DNA of 9,083 nucleotides from assembly GCA_003694775.1 (NCBI GenBank), contig RFJV01000149.1, positions 1 to 9,083 on the forward strand, in the 5' to 3' direction. This document shows positions 1 to 6,453 of the stretch, one piece after another. Both the position numbers and the translations under genes were made by a program. The notes under the pieces are model-generated. The model was not told where the DNA came from and ran no database searches. It worked only from the letters and a program-made list of their open reading frames with translations. Numbering within the stretch: the first letter of the stretch is position 1; the number at the start of each line of letters is the position of its first letter. The stretch comes from Chloroflexota bacterium. Its GTDB lineage: Bacteria > Chloroflexota > Anaerolineae > 4572-78 > J111.

Positions 1-753
1 CAGGAAGTTGCTCATCACCTGCTGGCCTGTGGCCTGGTCCCACTTGCCGGTGTCCCGGCCCACCACATTGATGCCCGGATACTCGGCAAATACTTCGGCC
101 ACACCCTCCATGCGGGCCTCGTTGGCCGGGTGGCCGACAAAGCCTTCAATCAGCACCACGTCACCCTTGCCGCCCAGCTTTTCCGCCAGCCAGCGGGCGC
201 TGATTTTGGCCCATTCCTTCTGGTTGGTCACCACGTTGATGGCCTTGGGCGAGCTGACCTCCTGGTCCACGGCAATGACCAGGATACCGGCGTCCACGGC
301 CTCTTCGATGACCGGGTTGAGCGCGTTCTGGTCGTTGGGGTTGATGATGATGGCATCCACCCCGCGGTTAATCAGGTTCTGGATTTGCTGAACCTGACCC
401 TGCACGTCCACATCTGCACTTTCGATGATGAGTTCGTTGGTCAGGCCCTGGGCCATGTACTCGGCGTTGACTTCCTGCATATTCTGAATCATCTGGGTGC
501 GCCATTCGCTCCCCACAAAGCCGTTAGACACGCCAATGGTAAACGGCGCGCCGCCGGTCTCCGCGGCTGGCGCTTCTTCCTTGGCTTCTTCCTGGGCCGG
601 CTGTTCCTGCTGAGCCGGCGCGGCCTCTTCCTGCTGGGCCGGCTGTTCTGCCGGTGCGGACTGCTGTCCGCCGCAGGCCGCTACCAGCGACGCCAGCAAA
701 ACCAGAACCATCATTAAAGCGAGCGGTTTGTACCAACGTTGGTAGGTTTGCAT
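1..753 (-). CDS. Sugar ABC transporter substrate-binding lipoprotein (RbsB-like), 3' part missing
   Basis: Extracytoplasmic receptor that binds a sugar and hands it to an ABC permease. The reading frame is open for 251 codons and leaves the window without a stop, so the C-terminal lobe is not seen. Residues 1-26 form a lipoprotein signal peptide: a short basic N-terminus, a hydrophobic core (residues 11-24) and the lipobox VAAC with lipid-carrying Cys27. Residues 30 to about 66 are a flexible Ala/Glu/Gln/Pro linker. The Peripla_BP_4 sugar-binding fold then begins (FTIGVSNGFVGSEWR, followed by the stretches DVQGQVQQIQNLI, GVDAIIINPNDQNALNPVI and ILVIAVDQEV), as in ribose/galactose-type binding proteins. 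The ATG at 753 is fixed by a strong GGAGGAG at 761-767. It lies 271 bp downstream of the ROK regulator and is probably controlled by it. The exact sugar is not predictable. Family call is firm. Confidence 0.93.
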   Translation of the reverse strand, partial: MQTYQRWYKPLALMMVLVLLASLVAACGGQQSAPAEQPAQQEEAAPAQQEQPAQEEAKEEAPAAETGGAPFTIGVSNGFVGSEWRTQMIQNMQEVNAEYMAQGLTNELIIESADVDVQGQVQQIQNLINRGVDAIIINPNDQNALNPVIEEAVDAGILVIAVDQEVSSPKAINVVTNQKEWAKISARWLAEKLGGKGDVVLIEGFVGHPANEARMEGVAEVFAEYPGINVVGRDTGKWDQATGQQVMSNFL

Positions 754-792
754 GGTTTATCTCCTCCATAGAGATGACAGATTAATAGGGTG

Positions 793-815
793 AAATATTG
801 AATATTCGGATATTT
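793..815. promoter_or_regulatory. AT-rich dyad upstream of the binding-protein gene, possible operator
   Basis: The palindrome GAATATTC (800-807) sits inside a wider pair AAATAT (793-798) and ATATTT (810-815), about 40-60 bp before the lipoprotein start. ROK-family repressors often bind AT-rich dyads, so this could be a regulator site. The two symmetry centres differ by half a base and the sequence does not match the dyads upstream of the ROK gene, so the call is weak. I found no convincing -35/-10 pair for the binding-protein gene in 754-1024. Confidence 0.25.
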
Positions 816-890
816 GGAACAATACATCTTCGTATTTTGTCTGCTACATCTACCCCTCCTTCCTTTCATGCATCATTCTGCTCACCGCAA

Positions 891-950
891 ACCGGCTGAC
901 AGCCAGCCGCCACAGAGGATGGCGGTCAAACGCCGGTCTGCTGAGCCGGT
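891..950. other. Nested inverted repeat between ROK regulator and binding-protein gene
   Basis: An outer pair ACCGGCT (891-897) / AGCCGGT (944-950) encloses an inner pair CCGCCA (907-912) / TGGCGG (920-925) with a 7-nt loop. In minus-strand RNA this could fold as a stem carrying an internal hairpin, just after the ROK stop codon. There is no U tract on the downstream side, so it is not a classical intrinsic terminator. It may attenuate or protect transcript ends, or be chance in GC-rich DNA. Confidence 0.35.
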
Positions 951-1024
951 GCCATCAGTCTATCCTGATACCGGGCAGATGGGTGTCGGGGATACGGGTA
1001 AGCGTTCCAAAATCCGGTTGAGGT

Positions 1025-2251
1025 CTACTTGACGGTGAACACATATTCCAGTGCCAGATGGATTGCCCCTACCACGCCGGCGTCATCGCCGAGGGACGAG
1101 AGGTCGATGTGCAGGTCTCTGGTAGACAAAGCGGTCGAACGTCGCAGAACGGCTTGCCGGATGGCGGACAGCAGTTTGTACCCGGTTTTACTCACCCCAC
1201 CACCGATAAGGATGAGGCGAGGATTGTAAAAATTGACCAGACCGGCCAGCATACCGCCAATCATACGCCCGCTTTCTTTGATAATCTGGTTGGCGACCTG
1301 GTCGCCCGTGGCCGCGGCCTCGCTGACATCTTTGGCCGTCAGCGCGCCTTTGGCGGCCAGCCGCTGGGCCAGAAATTCACTCTGGCCGCGGCGGGCGGCT
1401 TCCTCGGCGCGGGCGGCGATGGGCGGTCCAGCGGCCATCGCTTCCAGACAGCCAACATTGCCGCAGTGACAGACCGGGCCGTTGTAGTCAATGCAGATAT
1501 GGCCCACATCGCCGGCACAGCCATCACTGCCGCGGTAAATCTGCCCCTTGCAGATGATGCCGCACCCTATCCCTGTTCCGATTTTAATGAACAGAAAATT
1601 GTCGATGCCTTTGCCTGCACCGGCGTACAGCTCGCCAATTGCCATCACATTGACATCATTATCGACCACCACCCGCGCCGCGGGAAAGGTATCGCGGAAG
1701 AAATCCTTGATGGGAAACGCCTCCCACCGGGGCATCAGCGGCGGTGCAATCAGCAATCCGCTGGAGAACTGCACCGGTCCGGGCACTCCCACGCCAATTC
1801 CCAGGACCTGCTCCGGCTGGATGCGGCGGCGCTGGAGGAACTCCAGGGCAATTTCGGTCATCCGGCCCAGCACCTTCTCCGGCGCGTCCCGTACGTCTGC
1901 CGGTTCGCTGGACCGCTCCAGGAGATGACCGTTGAAATCGGCCAGGGCCATATCCAGACTGGTCGCCCCCAGGTCAATGCCAACGACGTAGCCCAACTTA
2001 CCGTTGAGCGACAGCATCACCGGACGCCGTCCACCCTGCGACTCGCCAGGGCCTACTTCGGTGATGATGTGCCGCTCCAGCAGGCCCTGCACCGTTGAGG
2101 TGATGTTAGAGCGAGAGTAGCCCAACTGCCGGGCCAGGTCGGTGCGGGACAGCGTCCCTGCCTCCCGGATGGCCGCCACCACTTCTGCTTCAGCCTGTTC
2201 CAGCACCAGCGTCCGTTGATGATTTTCGGGTATTCCGTGGGCAAGCGCCAT
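1025..2251 (-). CDS. ROK-family transcriptional regulator (NagC/XylR type)
   Basis: Sugar-responsive DNA-binding protein of 408 residues, the usual length for the family. Residues about 15-65 form a winged helix-turn-helix (LSRTDLARQLGYSRSNIT, then the wing GRRPVMLSL near 74-82). The ROK sugar-kinase fold follows: phosphate-binding DLGAT (93-97), the VDND motif with the catalytic-type Asp199, GTGIGCG (225-231), and the zinc site formed by His251 in GDVGH with Cys261, Cys263 and Cys268 (CHCGNVGC). The ATG at 2251 follows a modest GGGGA at 2258-2262. It has its own near-consensus promoter and a dyad pair in its leader, which suggests autoregulation. It lies between the catabolic genes and the ABC binding protein, so it probably senses the pathway sugar and represses both. 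The target sugar is unknown. Confidence 0.95.
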   Translation of the reverse strand: MALAHGIPENHQRTLVLEQAEAEVVAAIREAGTLSRTDLARQLGYSRSNITSTVQGLLERHIITEVGPGESQGGRRPVMLSLNGKLGYVVGIDLGATSLDMALADFNGHLLERSSEPADVRDAPEKVLGRMTEIALEFLQRRRIQPEQVLGIGVGVPGPVQFSSGLLIAPPLMPRWEAFPIKDFFRDTFPAARVVVDNDVNVMAIGELYAGAGKGIDNFLFIKIGTGIGCGIICKGQIYRGSDGCAGDVGHICIDYNGPVCHCGNVGCLEAMAAGPPIAARAEEAARRGQSEFLAQRLAAKGALTAKDVSEAAATGDQVANQIIKESGRMIGGMLAGLVNFYNPRLILIGGGVSKTGYKLLSAIRQAVLRRSTALSTRDLHIDLSSLGDDAGVVGAIHLALEYVFTVK

Positions 2252-2300
2252 TAATTTTCCCCATCAAACAAAGCAATGAATCAGGACCAACAGTTTCCAC

Positions 2301-2353
2301 CTTCACAAAAGAACTTTTAGCGTGTTTTATGTTACTTTGTTCATCTTGTGAAG
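2301..2353. promoter_or_regulatory. Paired dyads in ROK leader, candidate operator
   Basis: CTTCACAAAAGAAC (2301-2314) and GTTCATCTTGTGAAG (2339-2353) are near-perfect inverted copies, differing by one inserted base and one substitution, with 24 bp between them. Each is itself roughly symmetric (TTCA-N5-TGAA in the 2339-2353 copy; TTC-N6-GAA in the other). The promoter-proximal copy starts about 6 nt downstream of the predicted transcription start and the second lies about 38 bp further. Two spaced sites are typical of repressors such as NagC that act in pairs. As RNA the arms could also form a hairpin. Binding by the adjacent ROK protein is an inference. Confidence 0.5.
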
Positions 2354-2365
2354 TAAGTTGCATAT

Positions 2366-2394
2366 ATTTTATCGCAACCTGCTTGTCCTGTCAA
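2366..2394 (-). promoter_or_regulatory. Sigma70-type promoter of the ROK regulator gene
   Basis: On the minus strand a perfect -35 TTGACA (2394-2389) is followed by a 17-nt spacer and a -10 TAAAAT (2371-2366), five of six bases matching consensus. Predicted start of transcription is near 2359, giving a leader of about 108 nt before the ATG at 2251. The candidate operator pair lies entirely within this leader. Confidence 0.75.
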
Positions 2395-2414
2395 GCTAGC
2401 CGGACGGGGATAGT

Positions 2415-2448
2415 CTGGGTAGACAAGGCAATGTCTTCGTCCACCCAG
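2415..2448 (-). terminator. Hairpin after deoC, possible weak terminator
   Basis: CTGGGTAGAC (2415-2424) pairs with GTCCACCCAG (2439-2448): ten base pairs in minus-strand RNA including one G-U, with a 14-nt loop. It starts about 20 bp after the deoC stop and ends about 20 bp before the -35 of the ROK promoter, a fitting place to end the catabolic operon. No U run follows in the minus direction. A five-T run follows on the plus side (2453-2457), so any classical terminator activity would face the plus strand. The structure is seen; the function is uncertain. Confidence 0.4.
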
Positions 2449-2468
2449 GGTGATTTTTGGACAGACTC

Positions 2469-3152
2469 CTACAGATTCAGCCGGCGCTTGCACTCATCCA
2501 GAATGGCGACCGTCGCTGTGGCGCCCACACGGGTCACCCCCAGTGCCCGCACCTCCAGCAGACGGTCCAGCGACCGCACCCCTCCGGCGGCTTTCACCTG
2601 CACGTGCGGGGGCGAGTACTGCCGCATCAGCTTCAGGTCGGCATCGGTGGCGCCGCCGGTTCCGTAGCCGGTCGATGTTTTCACCCAGTCGGCGTTCAGC
2701 TCACCGCAAATTTCACACAGCCGGATTTTCTGGTCGTCATTCAGATAGCAGTTTTCAAAAATCACCTTCACCTTCTGCCCGTAGGCATGCGTCACCTCGA
2801 TAACGGCCTGCAAATCGGCCCGAACGTATTCCCAATCGCCGCTGAGCACTTTGCTGATGTTGACCACCATATCCAGCTCTTCACCGCCATCCAGCAGGGC
2901 CTGCTTTGCCTCGGCTACCTTGACCGCGGTGGTGTGTCCGCCGTGCGGAAAGCCTATCGTGGTGCTGGCCTTGACCGTACTGCCGGCCAGCAGGTCAGCA
3001 CACCGTTTGAGGTAGTAGGGCATAATGCACACGCTGGCAACATCGTAGGCCAGGGCCAGTCGAATCCCCTGCTCCAGTTCCTCATCGGTGAGGGTCGGCT
3101 TGAGCAGGGAGTGGTCTATCATTTTGGCGATGCCGGTATAGGTGTAATCCAT
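2469..3152 (-). CDS. deoC: DeoC/DERA-family aldolase
   Basis: Class I aldolase of 227 residues, the length of the short bacterial DERA type. The family splits 2-deoxyribose 5-phosphate into acetaldehyde and glyceraldehyde 3-phosphate in the cytoplasm. Seen: the N-terminal signature IDHSLLKPT (12-20), Asp94 in ELDMVVNI, Schiff-base Lys158 in VKTSTGYGT, and the second active-site Lys187 in VKAAGGVRS. The phosphate loop near the C-terminus reads GATAT (210-214) where DERA usually has GASS or GTSS, so substrate use may differ. The ATG at 3152 is chosen because GAGAGG lies at 3161-3166; an upstream in-frame start at 3209 would put 19 residues into repeat DNA. It is probably the last gene of the catabolic operon. 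The family is certain; the exact reaction is less so. Confidence 0.9.
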   Translation of the reverse strand: MDYTYTGIAKMIDHSLLKPTLTDEELEQGIRLALAYDVASVCIMPYYLKRCADLLAGSTVKASTTIGFPHGGHTTAVKVAEAKQALLDGGEELDMVVNISKVLSGDWEYVRADLQAVIEVTHAYGQKVKVIFENCYLNDDQKIRLCEICGELNADWVKTSTGYGTGGATDADLKLMRQYSPPHVQVKAAGGVRSLDRLLEVRALGVTRVGATATVAILDECKRRLNL

Positions 3153-3168
3153 TGTTTTTTCCTCTCTT

Positions 3169-3238
3169 GACGAGGGACGAACGACCAACGACAAACGACG
3201 AAGGACCAACGACGAACGACCAACGACGACGGACGAAC
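3169..3238. repeat. Heptad tandem repeat, consensus GACSAAC, ten copies
   Basis: Ten uninterrupted 7-bp units starting GAC (GACGAAC, GACCAAC and close variants) fill most of the 96-bp gap between the ROK kinase stop and deoC. The array ends two bases before the deoC Shine-Dalgarno. The transcribed strand reads GTTSGTC with almost no A. It carries no credible gene in any frame, although frames stay open across it. It resembles the short tandemly repeated heptanucleotides described in cyanobacteria. Confidence 0.93.
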
Positions 3239-3248
3239 GTCCCAGAGG

Positions 3249-4211
3249 CTACACTTCCCCCCGACGCTGGGCCAGGGCAATGCCGCCCCAGAGACCGGCC
3301 TGCGGTCCGAGCAGGGATGGCTCAATGCGGACATCGTCGGCGGGGAACATCCCCACCCGGGCCGGGACAACGGCCCGTACCGTGTCGAACAGCAGGGAAC
3401 CGATGCCGGCCACGCCGCCGCCAAGCACCACCAGTTCGGGATGCAGAATGGTAACCACGTTGGCAATGCCGATGCCCAGATAGGTGGCGGCCCGCGTCAG
3501 GGCCTCCCGCACGGCCTGGTCGCCTTCTGCCGCGGCCTGGGCCATTTTGGCCGGGGTGACCTGCTCCGGCCTGCCGTCGACCAGCCGGTGCAGGGCCGGG
3601 GCCTGCCCGCTCAACAGCAGGCGAACCCCTTCCGCGGTGATGGCCGGGCCGCTGGCCAGGGTTTCCAGACAGCCGGTGCTGCCACAGCCACAGCGCGGCC
3701 CGTCGGGCAGGATGGTCTGGTGGCCCAGCTCGCCCGCCGCGCCCAGCCGGCCCAGCCGCAATCGCCCATCGATGACCACCCCGCCGCCGATACCCGTACC
3801 GATGGCAAAAAAGGCCATCGTCCCCACCGACCGGCCATGCCCAAAGACCAGCTCCCCCAGCGCAGCCAGCCGGACATCGTTCAGCAGGTACACGGGACAG
3901 CCAATCCGGGCAGACAGTTGCGCCCGTGCCGGAACATCGCGCCAGTGGGTCGGCAGATTGGGCAGGAACCTGACCACACCGTTCGGCAGGTCGACCAGCC
4001 CCGGCAGGCCCATTCCCAGGGCCACCGGCGACCGTCCGGCCTGTGCGGCCAGTTCCTGCACCAAATCGGCTGTGCGGTCCAGCACTGCGGCCGGCCCCTC
4101 GTGGGCGCGGGTCGGGATGGTCTTTTGGGCCACGACCTGTCCGGAGGCGTCGGCCAGCATGGCGGCAATCTTGGTTCCGCCCAGGTCAACCGCGGCAAAC
4201 AGGTCGGTCAT
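3249..4211 (-). CDS. ROK-family sugar kinase (glucokinase-like)
   Basis: Cytoplasmic ATP-dependent sugar kinase of 320 residues without a DNA-binding domain. Motifs in order: phosphate-binding DLGGTK (9-14), LLND with catalytic base Asp111, GTGIGGG (138-144), GELGH with His164, and the zinc ligands Cys174, Cys176 and Cys181 (CGCGSTGC). LVVLGGGVAG near the C-terminus is the second phosphate/adenosine-binding stretch. Glucose, fructose, N-acetylmannosamine or another hexose are all possible substrates. The ATG at 4211 lies one base after the TAA of the upstream TIM-barrel gene (TAA-A-ATG) and lacks its own Shine-Dalgarno, which points to translational coupling. In the operon it most likely phosphorylates the sugar delivered by the dehydrogenase/TIM-barrel steps. 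Family is certain, substrate open. Confidence 0.94.
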   Translation of the reverse strand: MTDLFAAVDLGGTKIAAMLADASGQVVAQKTIPTRAHEGPAAVLDRTADLVQELAAQAGRSPVALGMGLPGLVDLPNGVVRFLPNLPTHWRDVPARAQLSARIGCPVYLLNDVRLAALGELVFGHGRSVGTMAFFAIGTGIGGGVVIDGRLRLGRLGAAGELGHQTILPDGPRCGCGSTGCLETLASGPAITAEGVRLLLSGQAPALHRLVDGRPEQVTPAKMAQAAAEGDQAVREALTRAATYLGIGIANVVTILHPELVVLGGGVAGIGSLLFDTVRAVVPARVGMFPADDVRIEPSLLGPQAGLWGGIALAQRRGEV

Positions 4212-4212
4212 T

Positions 4213-5130
4213 TTACGGCATAAACTGCTTCAAGAAGCGCCCGCTCTGCACCAGGGAGGCCTTGCGGCTTTCCAGCGAGCCTTCATAGGCCCGGTCTTCC
4301 ACCTCAATGCAGACCGGCCCCTGGTAGCCCACGTCGGTGAGGACGGAGAAGAATTTACCCCAATCCACATCGCCCAGGCCGGGCAGTTTGGGCGTATGGA
4401 ACTCCAGCGGCGTAGCCATAATGCCGACCTCGTCCAGCCGGTGCTTGTCGACCCGCACATCCTTGGCGTGAATGTGGAACAGTTTATCAGTAAATTCCCG
4501 GAGGGGTTTGAGGTAGTCCATCTGCTGCCAGACCATATGGGAGGGGTCGTAATTAAGGCCAAAGTTATCGCTGGGAATTTCCTCGAACATTCGCCGCCAG
4601 ATGGCCGGGCTGTGGGCCAGGTTTTTGCCGCCCGGCCATTCGTCCCGGGTAAAGGACATCGGGCAGTTTTCGATACCGATTTTTACCCCGTGGTCCTCGG
4701 CAAATTTGACCAGCGGCGGCCAGACCTCCTTGAAGCGGGGCCAGTTATCCTCCACGGATTTGGTCCAGTCCCGGCCAATGAAGGTGTTGACCACGCCCAC
4801 ACCCAGCAGTTCCGCGGCCAGAATCACCTTTTTGATGTGGTCAATATAGACCTGCGCCTCGGCCCGGTCGGGGGCCAGGGGGTTGGGGTAGTACCCCAGC
4901 CCGCTGATAGACACCCCGGCGGAGGCCATCAGCTCGTTGACGCGGGCGGCATCATCTTTGGTAAAGCCGGTCACGTCGATGTGGGTAACGCCGGCATAGC
5001 GCCGCTCGGCCTTGCCTTTGGGCCAGCACATCAGCTCCACGGTGGCAAAGCCGTTGTCTGCGGCAAATTTGACCACTTCCTCAAGCGAAAGGTCCGGCAA
5101 AATGGCACTGACAAATCCTAACTGCATCAT
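4213..5130 (-). CDS. TIM-barrel sugar phosphate isomerase/epimerase-like protein (AP endonuclease 2 family)
   Basis: A protein of 305 residues of the xylose isomerase-like TIM-barrel superfamily, which includes IolE, IolI, tagatose/psicose epimerases and 3-keto-glycoside-cleaving enzymes. Likely divalent-metal ligands: Glu154 in IGIENCPM, Asp195/His198 in NYDPSHM, His221 in FHIHAKD, and Glu276 in CIEVED. The N-terminal stretch [20 protein letters not shown] (32-51) is of a kind seen in family members linked to Gfo/Idh/MocA dehydrogenases. The ATG at 5130 is chosen because GGAGGG lies 8 nt upstream (5139-5144); the frame stays open to 5259, but that part is repeat DNA. It is coupled to the ROK kinase downstream. 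The reaction could be isomerisation, epimerisation, dehydration or keto-glycoside cleavage. Confidence 0.9.
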   Translation of the reverse strand: MMQLGFVSAILPDLSLEEVVKFAADNGFATVELMCWPKGKAERRYAGVTHIDVTGFTKDDAARVNELMASAGVSISGLGYYPNPLAPDRAEAQVYIDHIKKVILAAELLGVGVVNTFIGRDWTKSVEDNWPRFKEVWPPLVKFAEDHGVKIGIENCPMSFTRDEWPGGKNLAHSPAIWRRMFEEIPSDNFGLNYDPSHMVWQQMDYLKPLREFTDKLFHIHAKDVRVDKHRLDEVGIMATPLEFHTPKLPGLGDVDWGKFFSVLTDVGYQGPVCIEVEDRAYEGSLESRKASLVQSGRFLKQFMP

Positions 5131-5138
5131 CGCAAAAT

Positions 5139-5144
5139 CCCTCC
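5139..5144 (-). promoter_or_regulatory. Ribosome-binding site that fixes the TIM-barrel start
   Basis: GGAGGG on the minus strand, 8 nt before the first of two adjacent ATG codons (5130 and 5127). It begins immediately where the octad repeat array ends, and it rules out the upstream in-frame ATG at 5259. Confidence 0.85.
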
Positions 5145-5200
5145 TGTGAGTTGGTGAGTTTGTTAGTTGGTGAGTTTGGGAGTTTGGGAGTTGGGGAGTT
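5145..5200. repeat. Octad tandem repeat, consensus GGTGAGTT/TGGGAGTT, seven copies
   Basis: Seven 8-bp units, all ending AGTT, run from the TIM-barrel ribosome-binding site to a second, different repeat that starts at 5201. Period 8 is clear because the AGTT block recurs every eight bases without a gap. No gene is supported here. Confidence 0.9.
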
Positions 5201-5228
5201 AATTTTGAATTTTGAATGTTGAATGATA
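5201..5228. repeat. Heptad repeat, consensus AATTTTG, four copies
   Basis: AATTTTG, AATTTTG, AATGTTG and AATGATA follow each other directly behind the octad array. The last unit is decayed. Short, but in register at period 7. Confidence 0.75.
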
Positions 5229-5247
5229 AATTGTTCGCCCTTCCGCC

Positions 5248-5275
5248 CTCATCCCTCATCCTTCATCCTTCATCC
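5248..5275. repeat. Heptad repeat, CTCATCC/TTCATCC, four copies, overlapping a stop codon
   Basis: CTCATCC twice then TTCATCC twice. On the minus strand the units read GGATGAG/GGATGAA, and the TGA stop of the upstream oxidoreductase (5270-5272) is the TGA of the first unit. The repeat therefore starts inside the gene's last codons. Confidence 0.88.
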
Positions 5276-6421
5276 CCCCACTTCCACCCAGCACTGCTCC
5301 TGGTGGCTTTTGAGGATGGCTTCGCAGAGAAGAATCTCCTTGTGCCCGTCCTCAAAGGTGGGGAAGGGCCGCGGCGCGGTGTAATCGCCGGCGGCCAGGT
5401 AGTCATAGAAGGCCTTGAAGCACTGCTTGAACGTGTCGTCGTACCCCTCGTTGTGCCCGCCGGGGTAGCTGATATACCGGCGAGCGGCTTCGGAGACCAG
5501 GCCGGGGTCGCGGATGAGAATCTCGTTGGGTTTGTCCCGGTAACCAATCCACAGGTCGTTGGGGTGCTCGCTGTTCCAGGCGATGGCGGCCTTTGACCCG
5601 GCAATTTCGTAGCGCAGGCAGTTTTTGCGCCCGGCGGTTATTTGCGACACCCACAGCGAGCCGTGCGCGCCGCCCTTGAAGCGAAGCAGTACCGCGGCGT
5701 AATCTTCCGTTTCAATATTGATGGTTTCGGTGGCCTGCACCTGCTGAACCTTGCCGGAGAAGGTTTCCACCTCTCCTTTGGGCCGCTGGCGGGTTTTGTG
5801 GACGGTCTGCAGGTTGGCAAAGACGGCCTCAACTTCCAGACCGGTAATCGTTTGCACCAGGTCCATCCAGTGGGTGCCAATGTCGGCGACGGCGCGCAGT
5901 TTGCCGCCTTCGTCGGCCAGAACGCGCCAGTTGTAATCCGTGGGGTACAGCAGCCAGTCCTGCACGTAGCCGCCGTAAATGGAGAAGATGTCGCCCAGGT
6001 CCCCGCGGCGAACGATTTCGCGGGCTTCCAGGTTGAGGGGATAGAAACGGATGTTGTAGTTGACCCCCGCCACCAGTCCGGTTTCGTTTGCCAGTTGCAC
6101 CAGCGCCGCGGACTCTGCGGAGGTCATTGCCAGGGGTTTTTCGCACAGCACGTGCTTGCCGGCTTTCAGGGCGCGGCTGGCCTGGTCAAAATGGAACCGG
6201 TTGGGAGTGGTAATGTGGACGACATGCACCTCGTCGTCGGCCAATACTTCATCGTACGAGCGGTAGGCTTTGGGGATGCCCAGCTTTTCTGCCGCCAGAC
6301 GGGATTTTTCCGGGGACGAGCCCAAAATCCCCACCACCTTGATACCCAGACGGCGCAGTCCCTCGGTGTGGGCTGGCCCCATAAATCCTGTTCCAACAAT
6401 GGCAACGCCGGGATTTTTCAT
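5270..6421 (-). CDS. Gfo/Idh/MocA-family oxidoreductase (second in operon)
   Basis: NAD(P)-dependent sugar dehydrogenase or keto-sugar reductase of 383 residues, typical length. An N-terminal Rossmann domain has GTGFMG (10-15); the standard EKP motif is at 94-96 with cofactor/substrate Lys95; the C-terminal alpha/beta domain contains [11 protein letters not shown] with active-site Asp180 and His184. Tyr122/Arg125 (NYNIRFYP) and the [16 protein letters not shown] stretch are likely in the sugar pocket. The ATG at 6421 has AAGGAG about 7 nt upstream; an in-frame ATG at 6448 lacks such a site and lies within the 32-bp gap after the URO-D gene. Members oxidise inositols, glucose, glycosides or reduce keto-sugars; the substrate here is not predictable. 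Its stop lies within a heptad repeat. Confidence 0.94.
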   Translation of the reverse strand: MKNPGVAIVGTGFMGPAHTEGLRRLGIKVVGILGSSPEKSRLAAEKLGIPKAYRSYDEVLADDEVHVVHITTPNRFHFDQASRALKAGKHVLCEKPLAMTSAESAALVQLANETGLVAGVNYNIRFYPLNLEAREIVRRGDLGDIFSIYGGYVQDWLLYPTDYNWRVLADEGGKLRAVADIGTHWMDLVQTITGLEVEAVFANLQTVHKTRQRPKGEVETFSGKVQQVQATETINIETEDYAAVLLRFKGGAHGSLWVSQITAGRKNCLRYEIAGSKAAIAWNSEHPNDLWIGYRDKPNEILIRDPGLVSEAARRYISYPGGHNEGYDDTFKQCFKAFYDYLAAGDYTAPRPFPTFEDGHKEILLCEAILKSHQEQCWVEVGG

Positions 6422-6453
6422 CGTCTGACTCCTTGGTTCAATTATCAATTGGC

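Noticed and set aside
524..769. 81-codon minus-strand frame starting 16 nt upstream of the lipoprotein start
   Set aside because: Out-of-frame shadow of the lipoprotein linker (Gly/Arg/Ala repeats); its ATG overlaps the ribosome-binding site of the real gene.
814..1032. 72-codon plus-strand frame in the gap between the ROK and binding-protein genes
   Set aside because: No ribosome-binding site, no recognisable domain, and it overlaps an inverted-repeat region; nothing supports a gene on this strand.
1058..2098. 346-codon plus-strand open frame over the ROK regulator
   Set aside because: Shadow of a well-supported minus-strand gene; no motif seen in the translation.
3153..3209. N-terminal extension of DeoC to an ATG at 3209
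   Set aside because: The added 19 residues come from the heptad array, while a good Shine-Dalgarno precedes the ATG at 3152 and the protein then has normal DERA length.
3169..3238. Possible CRISPR array
   Set aside because: Units are 7 bp and contiguous with no spacers; no cas genes are nearby.
3484..5121. 545-codon open frame on the plus strand
   Set aside because: Antisense to the ROK kinase and TIM-barrel genes, which have full family motifs. The translation is low-complexity Arg/Ser/Pro/Ala with no recognisable domain, as expected for a GC-rich shadow frame.
5131..5259. N-terminal extension of the TIM-barrel protein by 43 residues
   Set aside because: Encoded by octad and heptad repeats; GGAGGG at 5139-5144 marks the start at 5130.
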